Positions 53,600-64,000 of a stretch of DNA of 64,000 bases are shown piece after piece. How positions within the stretch are numbered: the stretch's first letter is position 1; every line of letters starts with the position of its first letter. The DNA is from Isoperla grammatica. Lineage: Eukaryota > Arthropoda > Insecta > Plecoptera > Perlodidae. The notes under the pieces were generated by a model, which did no database searches, had not been told where the DNA came from, and saw only the letters and a program-made list of their open reading frames with translations. The stretch is taken from positions 9,170,736 to 9,234,735 of the forward strand of contig OX246743.1 of NCBI GenBank assembly GCA_945910005.1, given 5' to 3'. The translations under genes and the position numbers were made by a program.

Positions 53600-54780
53600 T
53601 TTCAACAGGGTAGAACCACTTCCTCTGAGCTCTGACCAAGTCTGCCTAGAACCGCTTCCTCTGAGGTCTGACCAGGTCTGCCTAAAACCACTTCCACTGA
53701 GGTCTGACCAGGTCTGCCTAGAACCGCTTCCACTGAGGTCTGACCAGGTCTGCCTAAAACCGCTTCCACTGAGGTCTGACTAGGTCTGCCTAGAACCGCT
53801 TCCTCTGAGCTCTGACCAAGTTTGCCTAGAACCGCTTCCTCTGAGGTCTGACCAGGTCTGCCTAAAACCGCTTCCACTGAGGTCTGACCAGGTCTGCCTA
53901 AAACCACTTCCACTGAGGTCTGACTAGGTCTGCCTAAAACCGCTTCCTCTGAGCTCTGACCAAATCTGTCTAGACCCGCTTCCTGTGAGCTCTGACTAGG
54001 TCTGCCTAGAACCGCTTCCTCTGAGCTCTGACTAGGTCTGCCTAGAACCACTTCCACTGAGGTCTGACCAGGTCTGCCTAGAACCGCTTCCTCTGAGCTC
54101 TGACCAGGTCTGCCTAGAACCGCTTCCACTGAGCTCTGACTAGGTCTGCCTAGAACCGCTTCCTCTGAGGTCTGACCAGGTCTGCCTAAAACCGCTTCCA
54201 CTGAGGTCTGACCAGGTCTGCCTAGAACCGCTTCCACTGAGCTCTGACTAAGTCTGCCTAGAACCACTTTCACTGAGGTCTGACCAAGTCTGCCTAGAAC
54301 CGCTTCCACTGAGCTCTGACTAGGTCTGCCTAGAACCGCTTCCTTTGAGGTCTGACCAGGTCTGCCTAAAACCGCTTCCACTGAGGTCTGACCAAGTCTG
54401 CCTAGAACCGCTTCCTCTGAGGTCTGACCAGGTCTGCCTAAAACCACTTCCACTGAGGTCTGATTAGGTCTGCCTAGAACCGCTTCCACTCAGCTCTGAC
54501 TAGGTCTGCCTAGAACCGCTTCCTCTGAGCTCTGACTAGGTCTGCCTAGAACCGCTTCCACTGAGCTCTGACTAGGTCTGCCTAGAACCGCTTCCACTGA
54601 GCTCTGACTAGGTCTGCCTAGAACCGCTTCCTCTGAGCTCTGACTAGGTCTGCCTAGAACCGCTTCCACTGAGCTCTGACTAGGTCTGCCTAGAACCGCT
54701 TCCTCTGAGCTCTGACTAGGTCTGCCTAGAACCGCTTCCTCTGAGCTCTGACCAGGTCTGCCTAGAACCGCTTCTACAAG
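53600..54780. repeat. 36-bp tandem repeat (about 32 units)
   Basis: The unit is AACCGCTTCCTCTGAGCTCT followed by GACTAGGTCTGCCTAG. Two variable sites (CCTCT/CCACT and GCTCTGACTA/GTCTGACCA) alternate along the array. Diverged units continue to about 55020. On the minus strand each unit encodes 12 residues, VEAVLGRPSQSS or EEAVLGRPGQTS. The frame is open for 53602-54489 and, after one in-frame TGA, again to 54813. Confidence 0.97.
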
Positions 54781-55235
54781 GGTCTGATTGAGACTAGTAA
54801 GAATTGCTTCCACTTATTACTGATCGGGACTGGTAAGCACCACTTCCCCTAAGATCTGATAATGACTGCTAAGAAACATATCTGTTAAGAACTGATTGCA
54901 ACTGCTAAAAACCATTTCCACTTAGTTCTGATGAAGACTACTGAACCACAGAAGGAATAACTTATTCTGCTAAACCTGCTAAATACCACTTAAAACTTCT
55001 TCCACTTACAGGGGCCATAACGGGCTTAATTCTGCTTAGATCTTCTTATAGTGTACTTCCTGAATCTGACTATATCTACTTCCACTAGGACGTTGAAATT
55101 GCTAAGCAGAACTAGGCAGATTTTTCAGCAGGGAGACTATTTCTTTATCACAACTACCAACTTTTTTATTTTACAGCTCTGTATCTACTGCAGTGAGCGG
55201 TCGACGAGAGAAGTGATTTGGACAACAGCTCTCCG
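54781..55235. other. Decayed edge of the 36-bp array and right terminus
   Basis: Degenerate copies (AAGTGGTGCTTACCAGTCCC on the minus strand, AACCATTTCCACTTAG on the plus) lead to the candidate right inverted terminus at 55108-55133. TTTTATTTTACAG near 55168-55180 is a splice-acceptor look-alike. Confidence 0.4.
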
Positions 55236-55340
55236 GCCCCCCGATGCCCCCCGATGCCCCACGATGCCCCACGACGCCGCAAGATGCCCCACGATGCCCC
55301 CCGATGCCGCAAGATGCCCCAAGATGCCCCACAATGCCCG
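55236..55340. repeat. 10-bp minisatellite
   Basis: Ten units of CCCCCGATGC, CCCACGATGC or CGCAAGATGC in strict 10-bp register. The plus-strand proline/cysteine/methionine-rich frame is a by-product. Confidence 0.95.
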
Positions 55341-56512
55341 TAGGCCCTATACCAATACAGAAGATCAGGGACGATCAACGACACAGGTGGGTTTTATATC
55401 CACATTACTACCTCTGTGTCCCTATTGTTGGGAACACCATCAAAAAATCATTACGGAATCTGGTTCTGAACGGTCGTGTTCGTACTATCTTCTGACGTCA
55501 CGAATATGGCATTCAATTTTATCAGTTCCATTGCTTTTATCAGGTTCTTTTGGTCGTATATATTTTTTTTCACTTTCTGTATGGCTGGAATAGTAGGCAG
55601 ATGATTCTGTATCACTTTTAACATAGGCTACAGTAGATCGGTTGCTATATTTCAATTTGTATGAACAAAACAGTGATCGATCTATTCTAGTATACGATAG
55701 ATATGTCTAGGTATAGATTTTGAGACCACCCTGACGTTCTATTGCCACTTTTAGGAATACAATATTTGTTGTGTGTTTATTTATATTTGTTATCAAAATA
55801 ATTTTATTTTCTAATGAATATTAATGTGAACAAAATAATTCTTTGATTGGGATATATAATATGTAGGCCTATATAGTAAATTTATCGGAGGCATTTTGAA
55901 AATAAAATGAGTATATGAAGTGAAAGATATGAATAGTTGCATTAAAAAGTGCTGTAGATTTAAAACTATTTATGCCCGGTCCTATAACGCCCGGCTTAGT
56001 ATCGTTAGCCCAGTAATAGTGGTGTATGAACGCGTGCATTGAATTTGAATGGTTGTATATTTTTAATTGCATTATATAAGTGTTTGAAAGTGTTGTAGAC
56101 CTGATATTATTACGATGTAACTGAAATACTGGGATTACATTTGATTATAATATGTATGTAAAATATTCTAATGTAAAATAAAGAGATATAATATAAATTT
56201 ATAAAAAAATAAGAAATGTTTGAAAAAGTTTGATTTGAAATGTTTGTTTATTGTTAGTTCAATTTTAATTGCTGTATAATTTTTTGCATTTCATATACCC
56301 ATGTTGGTTATAGTGTCGTAGATAAGATATTTTTACGTTGCACTTGAAAAACAACTACCGCGGTATATGCGTGATTATTGATTATATTCGATAAAACTAT
56401 GTATTAAAAGTTGTAGGGCTTACTTAAAAAAGTGGTATATGAAGGTTTGCATACTGTAAATAGTTATGTAAGTTGAATTTGAATTGTTGTTGTATATTTT
56501 TTGCATTACATT
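55341..56512. other. AT-rich non-coding DNA
   Basis: TTTATCGGAGGCATTTTGAA near 55878 repeats the AT-rich dispersed element seen at 38468. No coding sequence is supported. Confidence 0.4.
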
Positions 56513-57489
56513 AGGGTAAGTGGGGTAAGTAGGAACATGGGGTAAGTAGGAACAATCCCTATAACTCTGTTAATAGTGAACTAAAATCAATTTTAAAAAA
56601 TTATACATATAAAGTAATGTTTGATTAACATTGGGCAATTGCTTTTAGTCACTTGTAAAAGAAATCTGTGTCTTAATTATTGTTAAGTTTACAACCCAAC
56701 ACAAAAAAGTGACTTTCAAACCAGCATTTTTGTATACTAAGTATTTTTTTTTTAGAAAACCAGTGTTCTATTATATTCAAACACATCACTATTTTTTCAT
56801 ATAGGTATGTGCAAGGGAAATATGTATTTTTAATTTTTGCTTTAAATCATACTTCTAATTAAAGTAATGCCTGTTCCTACTTACCCAATTCAAATTTTTA
56901 TTGGGGTAGGCCTAAGTAGGAACATGAAAATGGGGTAAGTAGGAACACTTGGGGAAAGTAGGAACAGTACATGTAATGATATGAATTTTATGTTGTGTAA
57001 GAAGGAACAGTCTGCAAATAATCATGCTTAAGCGATTTTGTCTGATTTGCCTTTGTTTTAGTTTTTATCATTAAGTCATAATTATTGATATCGCCACCGA
57101 GTCACAAGAAATAGAAAATTGTATTGTAGCATACTCGGTCAATTTTTTAAATAAAAAATGTATAAAAATATCAATGTGTTCAGCTCAATAAGGTCTATGT
57201 TCCTACATTCCCATATTATTTGTCCTATACACCATAGCAAAATGCTAGCCTTTGTTCCTAGTTACCCCATATCCATTGGGCAAGTAGGAACAAATGCAAG
57301 ATTTAGAAAACAAAATATTAAGAAGTAATCATTTATAAATTATGTATAACCAACGACCATATTTAAAAGACAACATATCAAGTTACTAGCTACAAAAAAA
57401 AATACAAAAAAAAGTAATTAGGAAAAAAGATATGGGGTTCTAAACTGACATTTTATAAAAACCGTTCCTACTTACCCCACTTACCTATA
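56513..57489. mobile_element. TIR element with GGGGTAAGTAGGAAC repeats
   Basis: The left end AGGGTAAGTGGGGTAAGTAG and the right-end complement AGGTAAGTGGGGTAAGTAGG are near-identical. Further copies of GGGGTAAGTAGGAAC or its complement lie at about 56537, 56873, 56935, 56950, 57245 and 57280, facing both ways. TA at each edge could be a 2-bp target. No transposase. Several internal binding-site-like repeats would suit a transposase-binding array. Confidence 0.7.
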
Positions 57490-57654
57490 CTGGTTGTAGG
57501 CCTAACTTTAAAATACTGATATATGCATAGGCCCTACTTACATTCGATAAAAATATATATGAAAATAGTATTTAATGTCAAATAAAGAATTATAGACGAT
57601 ATACATAACAAAGTGTGAATGTGATGTATGAAGTGTGAAAGTGATGTATGAGAT

Positions 57655-58190
57655 TGTAACCAACCACCTAGATCCTTCCCCCCCCCCCCCCCCACGATCG
57701 TGTGGACAAAGCCATCCCTTACCTTGATCCTACACCCAGAGCGAGGGCTCCATCCTCAACCTTGTTCGGGCGAACAATAAGGGTTGTTAACCCCGAAGAA
57801 GCGGCGACAGGGTGACGGAGGCTCGAGGACGGCAGTGGAGGTGCGAACTGCGAAGGCACAGGACGTGCGGTTCTGAACAAGTGGGTCTCGCGACTTACTA
57901 CCGTGAATTCCGTGTGAAAATAGTGTAATACAGATAGTGTATACGTCATATTACGGTTCGCATAATATAATAATAGTTTTCTTGATTAGGAGTGCACTCC
58001 GATTATTGTGTGTTTAATAAGTATATGTACAATTGTTTTTAATCAAACCTAATTCAATTTGCGTGTGTTCTGTGAGTGGAGCGCTGCGATTCGTGGACCA
58101 TACAGGTAACGATATCATTATCATTATATCCTACCTTTCCTTACCATTTCCTTAGCACTGCACCCATGTATAGGGGGTTGCAACGTAACA
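57655..58190 (+). repeat. Gypsy 5' LTR
   Basis: Starts TGTAACCAACCACCTAG and ends GTTGCAACGTAACA. It contains a 16-base C run. Confidence 0.95.
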
Positions 58191-58207
58191 TTGGCGCCAA
58201 CTAGAGG
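58190..58207 (+). promoter_or_regulatory. Gypsy primer-binding region
   Basis: TTGGCGCCAACTAGAGG follows the 5' LTR directly. TGGCGCC resembles the start of lysine-type tRNA primer sites, but the rest does not, so the tRNA is not assigned. Confidence 0.5.
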
Positions 58208-58477
58208 CTCGATTTTTTCACACCAACACTACAACCAAACGGAGACACGAAAACCGGGTGGCCCACCGCCCAACAACTGGCGAGACCAGGGGGCGAAGAA
58301 TGTGCGGACCATTGAAGTCGTGCAGCAGGAGGACACCTATCTGGAAGAAAATGCGTCGGGAAACGCGCAACGGCCGACACTCGGGGCGCCAGAGTTTCGG
58401 TCGGCAGACCTGATGGACCAGGGGCGCATGTAGGAGAGCACGTTCTGGCAACCATATATACGAAACCTCAAGACGAC
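58191..58477 (+). other. Residual leader or gag remnant
   Basis: An 80-codon frame (58191-58433) is hydrophilic, with no CCHC knuckle and no capsid signature. It is far too short for Gag. It is probably what remains after an internal deletion that removed gag, or a leader. Confidence 0.4.
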
Positions 58478-60223
58478 GTGGGCGATGAGCCGGTACTAGG
58501 ATCCTTACCTAATAAAATCGAATGCCCGTTCATACAAGCTCTGGTACAAGACCATCTATGTGGGGTATTGTTAGATTCAGGATGTGAGATTTCTTGCATG
58601 TCAGAAGTACTGTGGAACCAGCTATCGCCCCAGCAGCACCGTATTCCTGTGTTACCTGTAGTCGGTGTACGAGTGGTGGGGGCAACCGGCAAGCACAGTC
58701 AGCGGATAACTAAACAAGCATTCATTTCGGTGGTGATTGAGGACATAGCAACGGAAATCACTTGCTTAATTGTTAAAGATCTTGTGAAACCAATCATACT
58801 GGGAGTCGACTGGTTACATGCGTTCAAAGTCCACCTTGATTTCGCTACGAACAGCATTACAATAGGGGGCAAAACGATTAAAGGTCAGCTTACGACTCGA
58901 TATGCGACAGTGCACTCGGGGCAACTCGACCAGCCAGTCCAAGTCAGATACCTGTCACATCGTGCTGTGGACACATTGTCAATTAATAATGTTAGTACCG
59001 ACAGAGAACAGGGGAGTGGGCCGAACGGGGCAGATGATTTTTCGCATGACGCCCTATCAGCACATAGCATGCTCACTGACAAACAAGTGCAGGATCTACG
59101 ACAGCTGCTATTACGCTATGACCATGTATTTTCTGACAAACCAGGTTTGAACAATGTCAATGAATGTTCACTCCGTGTGAATGACACAGGGTATTTCAAC
59201 CAGAAATCGTACCCGATCCCATTTTCACAACGGAATGCGGTTGACCAGGTCATCAAGACGATGGTAGACGACGGTATTATTGAAAGGTCGGACAGCCCCT
59301 ACATAAATCCTATTGTGGTGGTCCCCAAGAAGGATAAATCAGTACGAATTTGTCTGGACGCAAGAGGGATAAACCGATTACTAGAACCCGTTCGGGACTG
59401 CCCATACATACCAGAAGAGAGTTTACAAAAATTTGAAGGGGCTCGATATTTTACAACTATTGACCTCACCGCATCGTATTGGCAGATCCCCCTGCATAAA
59501 AACAGTCGCCAGTACACAGCATTCCGGTACAACCAACGCGTATTCCGATGGTGTCGGCTGCCATTTGGTCTCTCTGTTAGTCTGGGAAATTTTACCAGGG
59601 CCCTCGACAAGGTACTAGGACCGGAACTCATGGCGTTCGTAACTGCCTATGTCGATGATCTCCTCATCGCTTCAGCAACGTTCGAGGAACATCTCCGTCA
59701 TATCGAAGCTGTACTCCAGAAACTGCACGAGGCCAACATGACGGTTAACATAAAGAAATCCGTGTTTGGACGACAAGAAGTACCCTTCCTAGGACACATT
59801 CTTACACCGCAGGGAGTTGCCACCGACCCGAAGAAGCTAGAGGCCATTGAGCAATGGCCGACACCAAGAAATGTGAAGAACCTGCGGGCGTTTTTGGGAT
59901 TGTGTGGGTATTACAGGCGTTTTGCAAAAAACTTTGCAGAGTCTACCGCACCACTGTTGCAACTCACGCGGAAGGGGGTTAAATGGACATGGGACGACGA
60001 GATGAATGCAGCATTCATCAAGATGAAGCACCACTTTCTTCATTCCGTTGCCCTAACACATCCCGACCTAAGCCGGCCCTTCTACCTTCAATGTGATGCC
60101 AGCGCAATTGGTATAGGCGGACAGCTATATCAGAAGGATCACAGGGGGGATATGCGAGTAATATCTATGGCATCTCGGACACTGAAAGGGGCCGAGCTTA
60201 ATTTCACCACCACGGAAAAATAA
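58478..60223 (+). pseudogene. Gypsy pol: protease, reverse transcriptase, start of RNase H
   Basis: The frame opens MGDEPVLGSLPNKIECPF. It contains the retropepsin motif LLDSGCEISCM (about residues 29-39) and ILGVDWLHAF. Reverse-transcriptase blocks follow: IIERSDSPYINPIVVVPKKD, RICLDARGINRLL, FTTIDLTASYWQIPL, FRWCRLPFGLS, and the catalytic AYVDDLLIAS. The tether (FLGLCGYYRRFAKNFA) and the RNase H start FYLQCDASAIGIGGQLYQ come next. It stops at TAA (60221-60223) just after FTTTEK, where a glutamate codon is usual, and the same frame continues beyond. It would be one polyprotein with the next segment. Confidence 0.92.
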
Positions 60224-61012
60224 TGTCTCAGTATTGTATATACATGATGGAAATTCCGACATTTCGTGCTAGGCACCGATCTCACCATTCTGACAGACCA
60301 TCGGGCACTATCCTTCCTTACTAGTTGCCGGTTGCTCCCGGGCCGGTTAACAAGATGGACGCTCTTTCTACAAGAGTTCAACCTGAAGATCGAGTATTGC
60401 CCAGGGCGAGAAAATGTAGTGGCAGACACCCTTAGCAGATTCCCAGTCGGCACTGACAATCTACTGACACAAGAATGCCTACCGGAAAATGAAGTGTTGC
60501 TGGCAAAATTGGAAGCGATCGTGTCTACAAAACTGAAATCAGCCTTACGAAACGTCGACAGCCTACAGCGGGCCGACCCACATTTGGGGCCCATCATAAA
60601 CACATTGTTGACAACTGCTAACAATAATAAATACCACGGCAAATATCGGCTATTCCAAACCTGCTTATACCACAACAAGCACACCGACAAGGCGGCTTGG
60701 CGACTTTGTGTACCACAGCCTCTTATCAATGACATCATATGGAGTGTGCATCGCGAACTGGGTCATTTCGGCACGGCAAAATGTCTAGCAGTAATACAGG
60801 AGCACTTTTACTGGAAGGACATGGGCCGCGGGGTGAGAAAGGTTTTGGCTACATGTGACCTCTGCCAAAAGACAAAAGTGCCTACCAGAACGCATCATGG
60901 AGCTATGCATCTTATCATACCACAAGCTCGAGGCGAGGTGGTCGCGACTGACCTCTATGGGCCCTTACCTCGGGGTCAGGGTGGTTTCCAATACATTTTT
61001 TTTTGTTGGTAG
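60224..61012 (+). pseudogene. Gypsy pol: RNase H and integrase N-terminus
   Basis: In frame with the preceding segment across one TAA. It shows the RNase H end (LTILTDHRALSFL, then GRENVVADTLSR) and the integrase HHCC finger (HRELGHFGTAKC..., then CDLCQKTK). The core begins ATDLYGPLPRGQGGFQYI. A 9-T run at 60996-61004 shifts the frame and a stop follows at 61010-61012. Confidence 0.9.
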
Positions 61013-61769
61013 ACCTCTTTACCAAATTCGTCACGCTGTATGCTCTGAAGCGAGCCACAGCAAAAGCGATGTGCGCGCGCGCGTGACAAATTATTTTGAG
61101 ACTGTGCAACGGCCCAAGGTAATGTTATCTGACAATGGGACACAATACACATCCCATCTCTGGGCTCGCACTCTATCTGATCATGGAGTTACCATCAGCC
61201 ACACATCAGTGCATCACCCCCAGTCCAACCCCTCTGAACGGTATATGGGAGAGTTAGGACGTATCTTTCGGGCTTATTGCCACACAAAGCACACGACATG
61301 GCCGAGTATGCTACCCATGATTAATAAGTGGTTAAATGTAGCTCAGCACGAAGCCACAGGATTCACCCCGTATGAACTTCACCTGGGAGTTAAGCCACGT
61401 CGGGAAATGGACGACATTATCATCTTGCCCGATGACAACGAGGAAGACCCAACAGTAGAACATAAACTCATCATAGCCAGAGAACGGTTGTCCACCAAGG
61501 GTGAAAAACGTAAGCAACGACATGCTGATACGCACAACGAGACGCTGTTCCAGGTGGGAGATGCGATACTCGTGAAGACCTTACATCTCTCCAGTGCGCT
61601 ACACAAGGAAACGAGAAAATTTTTTCACCTGTTCGCAGGGCCGTTCTACGTAGAAGCCATCGTGGGGGCGAATGCTTACCGAATCCGAGATGCTGCGGGT
61701 AAAGTCAAAGGCATCTACAATGTGGTAAATATGAAACCTTACATATTGCCACAAGGTAGAGGGCAATGA
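61005..61769 (+). pseudogene. Gypsy pol: integrase core and C-terminus
   Basis: After the T-run frameshift the integrase core continues: FETVQRPKVMLSDNGTQYTS (second D), HHPQSNPSERYMGELGR (catalytic E in the NPSER segment), then LNVAQHEATGFTPYEL. The C-terminal part includes FQVGDAILVKTLHLSS and GPFYVEAIVGANAYRI, the GPY/F module. It ends at TGA 61767-61769 with no chromodomain. Confidence 0.9.
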
Positions 61770-61849
61770 CAGCACCACCAGGCCGGGGTTGGTTGTGAAG
61801 AGGCTGTTTGGATTGACGGGCACTCCAGCACATCCTCTTCAGGGGGCAG

Positions 61850-62382
61850 TGTAACCAACCACCTAGATCCTTCCCCCCCCCCCCCACGATCGTGTGGACA
61901 AAGCCATCCTTTACCTTGATCCTACACCCAGAGCGAGGGCTCCATCCTCAACCTTGTTCGGGCGAACAATAAGGGTTGTTAACCCCGAAGAAGCGGCGAC
62001 AGGGTGACGGAGGCTCGAGGACGGCAGTGGAGGTGCGAACTGCGAAGGCACAGGACGTGCGGTTCTGAACAAGTGGGTCTCGCGACTTACTACCGTGAAT
62101 TCCGTGTGAAAATAGTGTAATACAGATAGTGTATACGTCATATTACGGTTCGCATAATATAATAATAGTTTTCTTGATTAGGAGTGCACTCCGATTATTG
62201 TGTGTTTAATAAGTATATGTACAATTGTTTTTAATCAAACCTAATTCAATTTGCGTGTGTTCTGTGAGTGGAGCGCTGCGATTCGTGGACCATACAGGTA
62301 ACGATATCATTATCATTATATCCTACCTTTCCTCGCCATTTCCTTAGCACTGCACCCATGTATAGGGGGTTGCAACGTAACA
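61850..62382 (+). repeat. Gypsy 3' LTR
   Basis: 533 bp, nearly identical to the 5' LTR. Preceded by the purine-rich CAGGGGGCAG tract. Confidence 0.95.
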
Positions 62383-62617
62383 AGATGGTAAACGATTATG
62401 TAAGTGGTATTTGAAAAAGTGGCATATGAATGGATGTGTTATATAAATGTTAACATCTGATCTAAATTTAAATTCTGATTGTAATTGTACATTTGAAATA
62501 GTATTTGAATGTTTGCATTATGTAAATTCTCAAAACTATTGTAATTTTAAAAAGTTATTTTAGTTGTAATTGAAAATGTAGTATGTTAATTGTTGCATTA
62601 TAATGTCTATATATATT
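62383..62617. other. AT-rich spacer
   Basis: AGTGGTATTTGAAAAAGTGG-like sequence similar to that left of the gypsy insertion (near 56430). No gene. Confidence 0.4.

Positions 62618-62698
<81 letters not shown>
62618..62698. repeat. (AAT)n microsatellite
   Basis: About 27 trinucleotides forming the tail side of the adjacent SINE. Confidence 0.95.
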
Positions 62699-62935
62699 GC
62701 AATTTTAATAATAATAATTCTTCGTAGGAATACCGGTTATAGAATCATTGGTTTTACTGTTCACACTAGATTTACCTGATGTGCCAGATATATTAGGGTG
62801 TTTGAATGGTTGGAAAGCAATGTCCGAGGGCCGTTATTAGAATTAAATCATATAATTCGTCTTTACGATTAAAAAAAACCTTCAGTCAGTATTGCCGGTG
62901 GCCGGAATCGAACCGGTGACCTCAGAAATTTCGTA
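62699..62935 (-). mobile_element. tRNA-derived SINE
   Basis: On the minus strand the B box is a perfect GGTTCGATTCC (plus 62903-62913). The body shares CAATGTCCGAGGGC and ACCTTCAGTCAG with the 13813-14085 copy, and the same CTTCGTAGGAATACC block next to the trinucleotide tail. Confidence 0.75.
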
Positions 62936-63170
62936 CATTTTCATTACACTTTTCAATTTATATCATCACTATACGAAAGGAAAGCCACTCATAAATAATT
63001 CTATAAGTGGTATTTTCACACACATCTAGATGTGTGTGTGAAGATTTATTTTAGATCGTTTGAAAGTGATTTAGAAAGTAATAAATTCAATTAGTTGTGA
63101 ATGGAATAGTGTTGTAGTAATGTCTGCATTATAAACCTTTGAAACTTTTGTAGGTTTTAAATAGTTATCA
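62936..63170. other. AT-rich spacer with a CA/TG palindrome
   Basis: TCACACACATCTAGATGTGTGTG at 63015-63037 is a nearly perfect palindrome. Nothing else is supported. Confidence 0.5.
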
Positions 63171-63240
63171 GTCAAAGTCTACTTGATCTCCGCTTAGCAA
63201 AAGTTCGACGAGACCCCGATACACGGGGATCAAGTTTAGT
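63171..63240. repeat. Dispersed 60-70-base motif, copy 2
   Basis: GTCAAAGTCTACTTGATCTC to CAAGTTTAG, matching 1871-1930. Here CTTGATCTCC and GGGGATCAAG form a stem, so the motif may be a structured element. Confidence 0.5.
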
Positions 63241-63439
63241 AACCAGAAGTATGTTGTATCGATCGTATACATAAGTTGTATATGTTGAAGAACATGTATA
63301 ATTATCCCGAAGCCACCTTAGCGTTATGATTGTCATGGAGGAGTAAGTCGTGACTCATACAATAAAATCAGTAAAATTACAATCATTAAAATATAAAAAA
63401 CTCTTTATTCTTTATTATCAAGCACCCTCAACATTTCAC

Positions 63440-63510
63440 GTTCCTATAGGTGTAACGGTTTGAGCTGAACGTAAATCAGTCAACGCTTAGCTCCAACCGT
63501 TGTACCTATA

Positions 63511-63511
<1 letters not shown>
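63440..63511. repeat. Imperfect palindrome next to the GA tract
   Basis: CTATAGGTGTAACGGTTTGA pairs with CCAACCGTTGTACCTATAG with small gaps. Confidence 0.6.
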
Positions 63512-63661
<150 letters not shown>

Positions 63662-64000
63662 GGTCTTTATTGAAAGCGGGATTAAGGCCAGTTGGGCCTT
63701 CTCTTACATCCAACCTACTTATACACTAACAAAAATCAACGTCTCATTCATCCATCCCATTCACTCTATTTATTTTCCATTGACGTCCAAGAGCCAGCAA
63801 CATAAAAGCTCCCCTCATAAGGTACATATGTTTTGACTATTGGAATAGGAGCGGAAAAACTACTCTACTAACAAAACGCGCGTCTTACTCCTCAACGTGG
63901 GGGCTTTTAGGCCCCACAGGGGGCCAAAAAAGCCGAAAAAAGGCCCAAGGTTCCCCTCATAAGGTACATGGATGGAGTAAACGCCATTTTGTAGAGATAA
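63662..64000. other. Possible LINE 3'-end sequence and spacer
   Basis: GGTCTTTATTGAAAGCGGG and GGCCAGTTGGGCCTTCTCTT directly after the GATA tail look like the reverse of a polyadenylated element's 3' end. CCCCTCATAAGGTACAT occurs twice (about 63812 and 63953). No gene seen. Confidence 0.35.

Larger units (their letters stand above)
44501..55133. mobile_element. Candidate 10.6-kb TIR-bounded, satellite-filled element
   Basis: CCCTGCTGAAAAATCTGCTT (44501-44520, continuing AGATCT) is matched by the complement of 55108-55133 in 24 of 26 positions. A direct internal copy of TCTGCTTAGATCTT (44514-44527) lies at 55031-55044. The interval contains four tandem arrays (73, 145, 60 and 36 bp). The 36-bp unit resembles the terminus (TCTGCCTAGAACCGCTTC against ATCTGCCTAGTTCTGCTTAG). 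No target duplication is evident. One giant element is an inference; two solo termini of unrelated copies are the alternative. Confidence 0.4.
57655..62382 (+). mobile_element. Ty3/gypsy LTR retrotransposon lacking gag
   Basis: The 4728-bp plus-strand element has LTRs at 57655-58190 (536 bp) and 61850-62382 (533 bp), TG...CA ends and a 4-bp target duplication AGAT (57651-57654 and 62383-62386). The LTRs differ by the length of a C run (16 against 13) and about three substitutions. Protein order is protease, RT, RNase H, integrase, as in Metaviridae. Only about 300 bp separates the primer site from protease, so gag is missing. No env-like frame. Defects: TAA at 60221-60223 in RNase H and a frameshift at a T run at 60996-61004. 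Confidence 0.95.

Noticed and set aside
44493..55141. An 8-bp target duplication for the 10.6-kb candidate element
   Set aside because: Flanks ACTGCCAG and AGACTATT do not match at any plausible length.
61911..62141. 76-residue minus frame occurring twice (also 57719-57949)
   Set aside because: It lies within both gypsy LTRs and is duplicated only because the LTRs are.

Overview
This is animal nuclear DNA, most likely from an invertebrate with a large, repeat-dominated genome. The evidence is GT-AG exon candidates, long satellite and microsatellite arrays, a 200-base assembly gap (19629-19828), and a mobile-element mix of Ty3/gypsy, Ty1/copia, Penelope-like, Jockey-type LINE, hAT-like, Harbinger-like and Helitron-like elements. 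Jockey-clade LINEs, a 23-residue STPR repeat and scattered GGTTAGGTTAG words lean towards an arthropod. The very frequent palindrome TAGGCCTA is something I associate with echinoderms and hemichordates as well, so the phylum is not settled. I see no rRNA gene, no functional tRNA gene, no CRISPR array and no prokaryotic operon.

Layout. 1-6 kb: AT-rich DNA with small inverted-repeat elements, then a 2.2-kb element (3569-5778) carrying a broken minus-strand STPR array and five 143-bp repeats. Next comes a likely host exon encoding a membrane segment (5958-6043, minus). 6.9-12.4 kb: a LINE reverse-transcriptase remnant runs into a 69-bp satellite of about 44 units, split by two adjacent Harbinger-like elements and followed by a possible exon. 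12.8-16.3 kb: a LINE tail, SINEs, small inverted-repeat elements and a (TTA)n tract. 16.6-19.5 kb: a terminal-inverted-repeat (TIR) element with two smaller TIR elements nested in it. 20.6-29.4 kb: a minus-strand Jockey-type LINE interrupted by a complete-looking copia element with identical LTRs. 29.3-30.5 kb: a CpG-rich promoter-like stretch and a THAP-domain exon. 30.8-34.9 kb: TIR elements and a repeat of about 148 bp. 34.9-41.5 kb: two Penelope-like fragments, one split by a hAT-like element and the other by a Helitron-like element. 44.5-55.1 kb: four satellite arrays (73, 145, 60 and 36 bp) lying between 26-bp inverted termini. 56.5-62.4 kb: a TIR element and a gypsy element lacking gag. 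62.6-64 kb: SINE and simple repeats.

There is no gene pathway to describe. The coherent story is nested transposition: host or element reading frames act as empty-site references that show exactly where younger elements landed (hAT in Penelope, Helitron-like in Penelope, Harbinger in satellite, copia in LINE). The only candidates for host coding sequence are the membrane exon at 5958-6043, the THAP exon at 30215-30507 and, weakly, the exon at 12256-12369. The THAP exon could itself be transposon-derived.
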